A stretch of DNA of 34,630 bases. Source: an uncultured Selenomonadales bacterium. GTDB lineage: Bacteria > Bacillota > Negativicutes > Selenomonadales > Selenomonadaceae. The notes beneath the pieces were generated by a model. The model was not told the origin of the DNA, did no database searches, and saw nothing but the letters and a program-made list of their open reading frames with translations. Of the stretch, positions 23,082 to 33,022 are shown piece by piece; the first letter of the stretch is position 1, and each line of letters starts with the position of its first letter. A program made the position numbers and the translations under genes. The stretch is taken from NCBI GenBank assembly GCA_900321035.1, contig ONUH01000022.1:1-34630 (forward strand), written 5' to 3'.

Positions 23082-23332
23082 TATTATTAGGAAATCTTTT
23101 TTGTGGAAGAAACGGTCTACAAACTGTAAAAAGAATGTGAAAAACTTTCCCTTTTCATTTTCCATGTGCATGATGTGGATTCCGTTCCCCGCCTTTCGAC
23201 AGCCTTACCCACACGCCGGAAGGCAGACGGCGGAAAGGCTCCGGGCCATTTTCCACATGTTCACAGTCCCTATTACTACGTCTACTAAAGAATAATATAT
23301 AATCATAAAAATAAAACCGGAGGTGCATAATC
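23082..23332. other. oriC: oriC right part: DnaA-box variants and AT-rich element
   Basis: Between dnaA and dnaN are box-like sequences with one mismatch (TTACCCACA 23205-23213; TTTTCCACA 23249-23257) and two mismatches (TGTGGAAGA 23102-23110; TGTGGATTC 23174-23182). An AT-only run AATAATATATAAT (23291-23303), continuing AT-rich to about 23316, could be the unwinding element and also contains the TATAAT of a dnaN promoter. Together with the boxes upstream of dnaA this gives a bipartite origin as in Bacillus. Confidence 0.72.
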
Positions 23333-24448
23333 TTGAAATTCACATGCTCGAAGCAGGAACTCGCGCAAGCCATACAGATTGCGGGAAGATCCATCGCAAG
23401 CAAGCCGCAGACGCCCATCATGTCCGGCATCTATATGCACGCGTACGATAACATCCTGGAAATACAGGCCACCGACTACGAGATCGGCGTCATCATCCAT
23501 CTGCCGGCGGAGGTCGAGGCTGCGGGAGAAGCCGTGGTTTCCGGCCGTTACCTGCAGGAAGTCGTGCGCACGCTGCCGGATGAAGAAGTGTCCATCGCTT
23601 ACGACAGGGACACGAATATCTGCACCATCACCTCCGGCCGTTCCAATTTCAACCTCCTCAGCATGAAGGCCCAGGACTATCCGCAAATCACGAAGATAAA
23701 GGAAGGAAAGACCTTCAAGGTCTCCAGCGCCGTACTGAACGAGCTGATCCGGCGCACCACCTTTGCCTGCGCCACCAACGAGTCCCGTCCCGTCTTCACG
23801 GGCACCCTGATGGAAGTGGAGGGTCACACCCTCAGCATGGCGGCCACCGACATCCATCGTCTGGCGCTGAGCAGGGAAACCATCGAGGACGAGCTGAAGG
23901 GGAAAGATTATTTTATCGTACCGAAACGGGCGCTGGAGGAAATCCGTCATATCAACAACGGGGAAGTTCCCGAAGAAGTCACCGTAAGCTGCACGCGCAG
24001 CGAGATGAGCTTCGAGACGGGCGGCGTCTATATGACCACTCGTCTCATCGACGGCCAGTTCCCCGATTACCGCCGCGTCATCCCGCCGGAATTCGTCACC
24101 CGTGTGACTTTGAAGACGGCCGACTTTGCCGCCGCCGTCACCCGCGTGGGACTGATCGCCCGCGCTTCGGACTACAACATCATCAAGCTGATCTTCAATA
24201 TGGGGCAGGTCCATATCTCTTCCGACAATCCCATCGTGGGCAAGGCGGAGGAAACGGTGCCCGCCGTCATCGACGGCGAGGACATCAAGATCGCCCTGAA
24301 CGCTTCCTACCTGATCGACGTATTGAAGATTCTGAACGGCGAGAATATCGTCATTTCCCTAAACGGCACGCTGAAGCCCGCCGCCGTCCGCGATCCGGAA
24401 AAAGAGGACTTCATCTACATCATCACGCCGGTCCAGACGCGGACCTGA
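23333..24448 (+). CDS. dnaN: DNA polymerase III beta sliding clamp
   Basis: 371 aa. Ring clamp that holds the replicative polymerase on DNA. Starts at TTG 23333, 7 nt after GGAGGTG. MKFTCSKQELAQAIQIAGR, FTGTLMEVEGHTLSMAATDIHRLA and the C-terminal IITPVQTR are family signatures; the three clamp repeats are complete. Confidence 0.97.
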   Translation: MKFTCSKQELAQAIQIAGRSIASKPQTPIMSGIYMHAYDNILEIQATDYEIGVIIHLPAEVEAAGEAVVSGRYLQEVVRTLPDEEVSIAYDRDTNICTITSGRSNFNLLSMKAQDYPQITKIKEGKTFKVSSAVLNELIRRTTFACATNESRPVFTGTLMEVEGHTLSMAATDIHRLALSRETIEDELKGKDYFIVPKRALEEIRHINNGEVPEEVTVSCTRSEMSFETGGVYMTTRLIDGQFPDYRRVIPPEFVTRVTLKTADFAAAVTRVGLIARASDYNIIKLIFNMGQVHISSDNPIVGKAEETVPAVIDGEDIKIALNASYLIDVLKILNGENIVISLNGTLKPAAVRDPEKEDFIYIITPVQTRT

Positions 24449-24687
24449 TGGGGGCGTCCATGGAGCGAATCGGAATCAGGACGGACACGATCCAGCTCGA
24501 CCAGTTCCTGAAGCTGGCGGGGGCCGTTCCCACGGGAGGCGCCGTCAAGCAACTGATGCTGGAAAACCGGATATTGGTGAACGGCGTGCCGGAAACGGCC
24601 CGGCGGAAAAAGCTTTCTCCCCTCGACGTGGTGACGCTGCGGCTGGACGGGGGAGAAGAGGAATATCAAGCGGTTCGCGAGGAATAG
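24448..24687 (+). CDS. yaaA: S4-domain RNA-binding protein YaaA
   Basis: 79 aa. An S4 fold: LDQFLKLAGAVPTGGAVKQL, ENRILVNGVPETARRKKL and PLDVV(T)LRL. This family always sits between dnaN and recF in Firmicutes and is linked to ribosome assembly. The ATG shares one base with the dnaN stop; ATG 24460 is an alternative start. A 3-nt gap precedes recF. Confidence 0.92.
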   Translation: MGASMERIGIRTDTIQLDQFLKLAGAVPTGGAVKQLMLENRILVNGVPETARRKKLSPLDVVTLRLDGGEEEYQAVREE

Positions 24688-24690
24688 GCC

Positions 24691-25806
24691 ATGAAGATCC
24701 GTCGCGTCGTCATGAAGAATTACAGGAATTACACGGAAGAAACGGTGGAATTCGAGCCCGGCTCTAATATCTTCATCGGTCCCAACGCGCAAGGCAAGAC
24801 GAACATATTGGAAGCCGTCTATTACGCGGCTCTCGGCCGTTCCCACCGTACCTCCTCGGACGCGGAGCTCATCCGCTGGGACGAGGGGGAAGCGAAGCTC
24901 TCCGTGGATTTCGTGCGCCGCGACGTGGAAAATAAGCTGGAATTCCTGTTTTCCCGGGAAAAAGGACGTCAGATGCGGCAAAACGGTGCGGCCATCCGCA
25001 TGAAGGACCTGATCGGCTCCGTCAACGCTGTCCTCTTCTCCCCGGAAGACCTGTTCCTGATAAAAGGCGCGCCTTCCGGCCGGAGGCGCTTCCTGGACAT
25101 GGAGATATCCCAGGTCGATCCTGCCTATTTCCATGACCTGGCGGTCTATACGAAGCTATTGAATCACAGAAACTCCCTTCTCAAACGGATAAGGGAAGGG
25201 CAGGCGTCGGAGGACGAGCTGCCCCTTTGGGACGCCCAGCTCGTCCCGAAAGCCGTTTCCGTCGTGAAGAAGCGGCGGGAGGCCGTCCGGAAGATGAGCC
25301 TGCTGGCCGCCCAGACCCATCACGAGATTTCCGGCGGCAGGGAAAGACTCCTGCTCCGCTATGAGATCAGCGGCAGGGAAGCGGAAGATGACGACGGCTT
25401 GGAAAGCTGGCTTTTTTCATGGTATAATGAGAAGCTGACGGATTCCGTGCGGACGGATATACTGCGGGGCGCGACCCGCTACGGTCCCCACAGGGACGAT
25501 CTGGCCTTCTTCGTCAACGACGTGGATTTGCGGGCTTACGGCTCCCAAGGACAGCAGCGGACCGGAGTCCTGGCCCTGAAGCTGGCGGAGCTTGCTTTCT
25601 TCCGCGAGGAGACCGGCGAATATCCGGTACTGCTTTTGGACGACGTGATGAGCGAGCTGGACCGGGAGCGGAGGGAAAAGCTGCTCTCCTTCATACGGGG
25701 AGAAGAACTGCAGGCTCTGATCACGGCCACGGACGAAGCCTATTTCCCGTCCGGCGGCTTCGGTACGGTCTTTCATGTAAAAAACGGGACGGTGACCGCC
25801 GGATGA
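24691..25806 (+). CDS. recF: DNA replication and repair protein RecF
   Basis: 371 aa. SMC-like ATPase that helps load RecA at gaps. Walker A GPNAQGKTN (30-38), the ABC-type signature region (SQGQQRTGVLALKLAE) and Walker B VLLLDDVMSELD are all present. The stop overlaps the next start as ATGA. Confidence 0.97.
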   Translation: MKIRRVVMKNYRNYTEETVEFEPGSNIFIGPNAQGKTNILEAVYYAALGRSHRTSSDAELIRWDEGEAKLSVDFVRRDVENKLEFLFSREKGRQMRQNGAAIRMKDLIGSVNAVLFSPEDLFLIKGAPSGRRRFLDMEISQVDPAYFHDLAVYTKLLNHRNSLLKRIREGQASEDELPLWDAQLVPKAVSVVKKRREAVRKMSLLAAQTHHEISGGRERLLLRYEISGREAEDDDGLESWLFSWYNEKLTDSVRTDILRGATRYGPHRDDLAFFVNDVDLRAYGSQGQQRTGVLALKLAELAFFREETGEYPVLLLDDVMSELDRERREKLLSFIRGEELQALITATDEAYFPSGGFGTVFHVKNGTVTAG

Positions 25807-26737
25807 AGAGGGGATATAAAGTCAAACGGGAAGCCCGTTCCAAGCGAACGGAGGGTTTGACACAGGTATTGCCCCGGCTCTTTTCCTCCATGGGAAAGGA
25901 CAAGGAAAAAACCTACCGTTACCAGCTCCTGCTCAACCGGTGGGAAGACATCGTGGGCGAAACGGTGGCGGCCCACGTCAGGCCGGTCCGCATGGACTTC
26001 AGGAAGCTCTTCCTGGCGGCGGACGCGCCGGTCTGGGCCAACGAGCTTCGCTATATGGAACGGCAGATGATCGACAAGATCAACGCTTTCGTCTGCGACG
26101 AGCTGGTCACGTCCATCGCGTTCTGCGCGCCCCGTTCCGAATATTTCAGGGCCCCGCGGGCGGAAGAGGAAGCGCCCGCCCCGGAGGAAGCCGTCGTCCC
26201 CATCCGGGAGGACGTGGAGAAAGCGGAATCCGCCGTGTCCGGCGTCGGGGACGAGGAGCTCCGCAAAGCGGCCGCCCGGGCTTTAGCGCAAAATCTGGCC
26301 CTGCGAAGGAGCAGGATAGAGGATAAATGGCGTCCCTGCGCTGCCTGCGGCAGGCTCGTCCCGCCGGAAGAAAGACTTTGCCCCGTCTGCCGGCGGGAAA
26401 AGAAGGACAAGGAACGGGTCGCCGTTACCAGCCTCCTGCTGCGGGAACCGTGGCTCCGTATCCGCGAGGCGCGGGAGATCATCGGCTGCTCCGTGGAAAC
26501 GGTGCTGGAGGCCCGGGACGCACTGATCCGGAAATTTGCCTCCAGAGTCAAAAAGGGAGAAGAGAAAGGAAAGGACGCCGAGACTCTCGTGATGCTCTTC
26601 TCTTCCGTCAAGCCCGAAGACCTGACGGAAGAGATCATGAGAAAATGTCTGGACAGCCTGCGCTTCGACCTGCTTCCCGACGAGGATTCCGGGAAGCGGG
26701 AGAAGAGCCGGAAACGGAGGATTCCCAAGAGGGAGGC

Positions 26738-26741
<4 letters not shown>
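25803..26741 (+). CDS. DciA-like (DUF721) protein with C-terminal zinc ribbon
   Basis: 312 aa, about twice the usual DUF721 length. Residues about 15-115 are the DUF721/DciA fold (LPRLFSSMG, LLNRWEDIVGETVAAHVRP, PVWANELRYME). DciA proteins help load the replicative helicase in bacteria lacking DnaC/DnaI. An acidic linker follows, then a four-Cys zinc ribbon (CAACGRLVPPEERLCPVC, about 178-195) and a helical, basic tail. The extension is unusual. Overlaps recF and the next gene by 4 nt each, so it is translationally coupled within the replication operon. Confidence 0.83.
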
Positions 26742-29055
<2,314 letters not shown>

Positions 29056-29065
29056 ACAGACAGAA

Positions 29066-29096
29066 AAAAACCGTTGCCTGTCGGCAGCGGTTTTTT
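29066..29096. terminator. Bidirectional terminator between gyrB and the CBS gene
   Basis: AAAAACCGTTGCC pairs with GGCAGCGGTTTTTT; A and T runs on both sides serve both convergent genes. Confidence 0.92.
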
Positions 29097-29108
29097 GTTT
29101 GCGCTTCT

Positions 29109-29567
29109 TTATGGATTCTGGTCCTCTTCCAGCAGCAGTTTCAGGAACGCGGAGCGGCTCACCACGCCCGCGAGTCTGCCGTCTTTCGTGACGAAGACGC
29201 GCTTGATCTGCTTGTTGAACATCAGGTGCCCGATCTTTTCCAGACTGTCCATTATGTCCACCGTCAGCGCGGGGGCGGTCATGACCTCCTCGGCGGTCTT
29301 GCCCATGTACTTGCGGAGATCGGCCACGTACTTCTGCATGCCGTCGTTGTTCTTTTCCCAAAGCGTCGTCCAAATGCTCGGCGCGTCCGGCGCGATCTGC
29401 TTCCGCATCAGGTCCAGCTCGCTCACCACGCCGACCACGTTCTCGTTCCGGTCCACCACGGGGAGCCCCGATATATCCTTCTCCAGCATGATCCTTGCGA
29501 TCTCTTTGACCGGGGTGTCCTCGCGAACGGTGATCACATTCGGGTTCATTACGTCTTTTGCCAGCAT
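29109..29567 (-). CDS. Tandem CBS-domain protein
   Basis: 152 aa; GGAGGG 7 nt before ATG. Two CBS motifs (DVMNPNVITVREDTPVKEIA with GLPVVDRNENVVGVVSE, then EVMTAPALTVDIMDSLEKIG with RVFVTKDGRLAGVVSR) with an insert of about 45 residues between the halves. CBS pairs bind adenosyl ligands such as AMP or ATP as energy sensors. No catalytic domain is fused, so the partner is unknown. Monocistronic. Confidence 0.9.
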   Translation of the reverse strand: MLAKDVMNPNVITVREDTPVKEIARIMLEKDISGLPVVDRNENVVGVVSELDLMRKQIAPDAPSIWTTLWEKNNDGMQKYVADLRKYMGKTAEEVMTAPALTVDIMDSLEKIGHLMFNKQIKRVFVTKDGRLAGVVSRSAFLKLLLEEDQNP

Positions 29568-29673
29568 ATTCGTTCCCTCCGTTTTGTAGGATGCAGAAAG
29601 GAAACCTTTCCCCGTACATCTTCCGTCACAGGTATTATACTACTTCCTCCGCACTTCGGGAAAGAGATTTGTA

Positions 29674-29735
29674 AAAAGGAGGAAAGAAATTTAGGGAGAA
29701 GGAGGGGAGAAGGGGAGAGGGAGTTGGAGTTGTAG
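29674..29735 (+). other. Polypurine tract
   Basis: About 60 nt, nearly all A and G on the plus strand apart from a few T, between the CBS gene promoter region and parS. It has no coding signal. 29568-29673 holds only the CBS upstream region. Confidence 0.6.
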
Positions 29736-29771
29736 TGGTTTTTGCGAACAAAAACCGAACACAAGTTTCAA

Positions 29772-29787
29772 TGTTTCACGTGAAACA
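29772..29787. promoter_or_regulatory. parS: parS centromere site
   Basis: TGTTTCACGTGAAACA is the exact consensus for ParB (Spo0J) binding, embedded in a 20-bp perfect palindrome (29770-29789). It is about 8 kb from oriC, the expected neighbourhood. No parA or parB gene is in the window. Confidence 0.95.
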
Positions 29788-29797
29788 TTTTTAGTCA

Positions 29798-29914
29798 AGC
29801 CCCCCTCCATGAGGGGGGTGTCATGCCGAAGGCATGACGGGGGGAGTATTGGCACGCCACTCCTTGCCTTCCCCTCTGGGGAAGGGGGACCGCCGAAGGC
29901 GGTGGATGAGGTGT
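29798..29914 (+). repeat. Dispersed hairpin cassettes
   Basis: Three adjacent hairpins: CCCCCCTCCATGAGGGGGG, GTCATGCCGAAGGCATGAC followed by GGGG, and CCTTCCCCTCTGGGGAAGG-GGGACCGCCGAAGGCGGT ending GGATGAGG. Related modules occur at 2211-2267 (inverted), 30229-30279 and 32694-32765. Confidence 0.75.
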
Positions 29915-29965
29915 TACAAATAAACTTTCGTTTAAAGCTATCCTTTGTGATAATAATAATCTTTA

Positions 29966-30503
29966 ACGAAAGTCTTTGACCGTGGCTTGTACGATCACAC
30001 ATATTCATCGTCGTGTAATGATACCAGGGGCGCCGCCCCTGGGACCCTGCAAAGGGCGTTCCTCCCTTTGGAACCCTCCTTAGGGCTCTGCGGAGCCGGG
30101 AATCCGCGGTCAAAGGAAAGAATCACTTTAGGATTCGTTCATCCCGCGAGAAAGCTCTTGATAACTTATACTTTAGCCCATTTTTGCGGGTTTGGGTTTT
30201 GCGGCGCAAACACTTAATTCTGTAACTTGGCCTTCCCCTTTGGGGAAGGGGGACCGCCGAAGGCGGTGGATGAGGTATTATGGGCTAAACTTTAAGCTGA
30301 CAAGAGGCTGAATCGCGGGATAAACTGTCCGATAAGCTGTTTCGAGCTTTCACCGCGGAATCTTGGCCCCGCAGGGCCTTTCCGGGGGATTCACAAGGGG
30401 CTCTCCCCTTGTGTGGGGAGGATTGGAGGGGCGAAGCCCCGCCAAATCTGTTAGATGAAGATGAATGTAAAAAGTCGTATAATCCAACATCAAAACCTTT
30501 CGC
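29966..30503. repeat. 500-bp palindromic element, copy 2 (inverted)
   Basis: Reverse complement of 12003-12499. The right end AAAACCTTTCGC (30492-30503) is intact; the left end is decayed (ACGAAAGTCTTTGACC). It shares GATACCAGGGGCGCCGCCCC, TTCATCCCGCGA, the TTTAGCCCAT arms and CCGGGGGATTCACAAGGGG. No gene. It carries a nested hairpin cassette. Confidence 0.85.
30226..30279 (+). repeat. Hairpin cassette nested in the palindromic element
   Basis: CCTTCCCCTTTGGGGAAGG, then ACCGCCGAAGGCGGT, then GGATGAGG. It interrupts sequence that is continuous in the other copy (TGTAAAATGGGC in the reverse complement of 12003-12499), so it arrived after the larger element. Confidence 0.75.
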
Positions 30504-30575
30504 CAAAAAAAACAAACTATAAAACCCTTCGCCAAAGAAACCCAAACAAAAAAACCCCTCGCCAAAAAAACCTTT
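30492..30575 (+). repeat. Degenerate tandem repeat at the element end
   Basis: About three units of roughly 29 bp, each with AAAACC-TTTCGCC (or CTTCGCC, CCTCGCC) followed by an A-rich stretch. The first unit is the terminal repeat of the palindromic element. The A-rich region to 30650 has no gene. Confidence 0.65.
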
Positions 30576-30654
30576 TTCAAAAGAAAAAAACAAAAAAATA
30601 GCAATCGAATAAAAACAAAACAAAACCTGAAAAACCTTTCTGCTCAAAATGAGC

Positions 30655-30724
30655 AAATTTATGCCGTGAATGGTAAATTTATGCCGTGAATGACAAAAAA
30701 AGTCTCATTCACGGCATAAATTTA
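30655..30724. promoter_or_regulatory. 20-bp inverted repeat plus an extra half-site
   Basis: TAAATTTATGCCGTGAATGA (30674-30693) and its exact complement (30705-30724) flank an 11-nt loop. A third copy of the same 18-bp core in direct orientation is at 30655-30672. No strong T run follows. It could be an operator cluster or a large RNA hairpin ahead of the autotransporter gene. Confidence 0.65.
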
Positions 30725-30789
30725 CTGTCTACTCCCTAAATGTTGAATTTCACTTTTTTTGTTATAAAATATTATAGGAAAAAAATGGC

Positions 30790-30817
30790 TTGACGTTGTA
30801 TGCCATGATTTGCATAC
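30790..30817 (+). promoter_or_regulatory. Possible promoter and operator of autotransporter 1
   Basis: TTGACG (30790-30795) is followed by an inverted repeat GTATGC-N8-GCATAC (30798-30817) that would overlap the spacer and -10 region. The -10 hexamer itself is poor, so activator dependence is possible. Confidence 0.35.
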
Positions 30818-30857
30818 CCGTAAATACATTCCATATCCTGAAAGGAGCCCATTACCA

Positions 30858-32568
30858 ATGAAAACACGAAATGTCCATCGGGGGGGGGACAACACATCGC
30901 GTTGACCGCCTCACAAACAAAAAAGCCCGCGCCGCCCTCGCTCTCGCCGTTTCACTGTGGATAGCGACCGGCGGCGTGGCGTCGGCGCAGGAAACGACTA
31001 TTTCAAGTGGTAATTTTTTTTATGTATATGGAAATCATGCTGACGGCGATTTTGAAGCTGTAGTCGACTCTGCTGCCACGAGTGGCAACGTCGTGAACAT
31101 GACGGGCGGCGTGGTGGAGCGACTTTATGGTGCATGGACGTTGGAGGCCGGTAGTTCCACAAGCAGCAACACTGTCGTCATTTCCGGCGGCACGATAGAG
31201 AAGAAAGTCTATGGCGGGTATGTCGTTAATGGCGGAGAAGCTATCAATAATATCGTTACGTTAAATGGTGTGGAACTGACTGGAGTTGGAATTTATGGCG
31301 GAGGGAAAGATGATGGACAAGAGGGCGATGTTGTCACTGGTAACACGCTGAACCTTTCCGGCGCGAACACGGCGAGGGCAGTGCAAAACTTCGCGACAAT
31401 CAACATTATCGGCGCGACATGGGCTACACCCGCGCTAACGGTGACGGGCGACGGCATTGTCCAGAATGCGGACGGCACCTGGGCGGACATAGACACGAGA
31501 AACATAGCGTTTACCGGAATCAACGCGCTTCCGGCGAAAGGCGAGCACACGATTCTGATTAAAAACAGTATGACGAACTATCCGACAGCGAATATCAAAT
31601 CCGGCAAATTCACGGTAGGCACAACACTGGAAGGTACAGGAACGGCCTCGCTTGCGGACGGCGACAATGACGGCGAGGCAGACGACCTGATTTATACGGT
31701 GAACGGAGCTGCAGATGAAAACGGAGGCATGACCGTACAGGAACAGACCCACAACACGGTCATGGGTGCTGAGGTCGGCATGGCGGCGCTCTCCGCCGGA
31801 AACGACTTCATCGGGAACGCGACGGAAGGTCTTTCCCTCGCGTCAAACGTCGGCGCGGACGGCGTATCGTCCTTCGCGCAGATGGGCGGCGGCAGCATGC
31901 GGCAGGAAACGGGCAGCCATGTGGACACCCACACCTGGAACGCGATCCTGGCCCTCGGCCATCAGCTGCGGGGCGACGGCTCGGCCCGCTACACCGGCGG
32001 CGGACTCTTGGCGAAATACACGATGAAGAACAGCGTCTACGTCGAGGGCAGCCTGCGGGCGGGCAGCGTCCACGACGACGCCCGGAACGTGCTCAGCGAC
32101 GGTTTCGGAAATCCCTACAGCTACGACACGAACGCAGCCTACATGGGCTTCCACCTCGGCGTCGGAAAGGAAATCGCCGTGGCGGGCGGCAACGCGGTGG
32201 ACGTTTACGGCAAATATTTCTACAACCGCCGGAACGGCGTATCGTTCGACGCGGGCGGCCACTACGACCTGGACGCGGTGACCAGCAGCGTGCTTCGGGT
32301 AGGCGCACGGTACATCCTGAAGCGGGAGAAATGGAACTTTTACGCGGGCGCGGCCTACGAGCACGAATTCGACGGCAAGGCCAACGGCACGGCGGACGGC
32401 GTGGCCATCCGGGGCGCGGACACTTCGGGCGGCAGCTTCCGGGGCGAGATCGGCGCGACGGTAAAGCCGGGCGAGAACAGCCCGTGGAACATCGACCTGA
32501 ACGTAAGCGGCTTCGCAGGGAAGAAACAGGGCTTCACGGGCGGCGTCAGCGTGGCGCTGATGTTTTGA
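30858..32568 (+). CDS. Autotransporter 1, phase-variable, currently frame-shifted
   Basis: The conserved start is ATG 30858 (MKTRN, AAAGGAG 10 nt upstream), matching the paralogue at 33023. In this sequence a run of nine G (30880-30888) shifts that frame into a stop at 30903. With eight or eleven G the frame joins LTNKKARAALALAVSLW, the signal peptide (cleavage near GGVASA), and the rest. As sequenced, the long frame opens only from ATG 30871 (565 aa), which has no Shine-Dalgarno. The passenger is short, with GNTLNLSG / VYGG-type beta repeats. The last 260-270 residues form an autotransporter beta-barrel ending VSVALMF. It would display the passenger on the outer membrane. G count could reflect the cell population or an assembly error. 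Confidence 0.82.
30880..30888 (+). repeat. Poly-G contingency tract (G9)
   Basis: Nine consecutive G within the first ten codons of autotransporter 1. Homopolymer G tracts of this length slip during replication and switch surface genes ON and OFF. Confidence 0.85.
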
Positions 32569-33022
32569 GAGTGAAGAGTGGAGAGTGGAGATAAGCAGAC
32601 GCTTAGGCGTGGACCGAGCGTAGCGAGGAAACGCGCCTTAGCGGTCGCTTATGCCGCGAAGCGGCTGTGAGGAGTGAGGAGTGAACGAACCCTTGCCTTC
32701 CCCTCTGGGGCGCAACATGCCGGTGGCATGTTGCGGGCAGCCCGTAGGGCTGACGGATGAGGTTTTGAAAACGCGGCGGCTAACACAAGCGCAACATCGC
32801 AGGAACCTCACCCACCGCTAACGCGGTCCCCGTGACAGTCCAGTGGACTGTTACTCCCCATAAGGGGAGGGCTAAGGTACGGCGGCGCGACAAGCGACAT
32901 ACCGAAGGCATGACGGGGGTAGAGTTCGCGAACCGGCAGGCGTCAGCGCAGCGTTCATGTTCTGAGGTATCGGATCATCCCCCTTGAAGGGAAGGATAAG
33001 AGCAAGAAAGGAAGAATGTCCA
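32569..33022 (+). repeat. Intergenic hairpin cassettes, no gene
   Basis: The 450 bp between the two autotransporter genes hold GAGTGAAGAGTGGAGAGTGG-type direct repeats (complementary to the tails of CRISPR element A), GCAACATGCC/GGCATGTTGC and CAGCCCGTAGGGCTG hairpins ending GACGGATGAGG, GTGACAGTCC/GGACTGTTAC, and CATACCGAAGGCATGACGGGGG. No convincing gene or clear promoter. Confidence 0.6.

Noticed and set aside
30285..30656. Minus-strand frame rich in Phe, Gly and Leu
   Set aside because: It translates the A-rich tandem repeat and the palindromic element end; low complexity.
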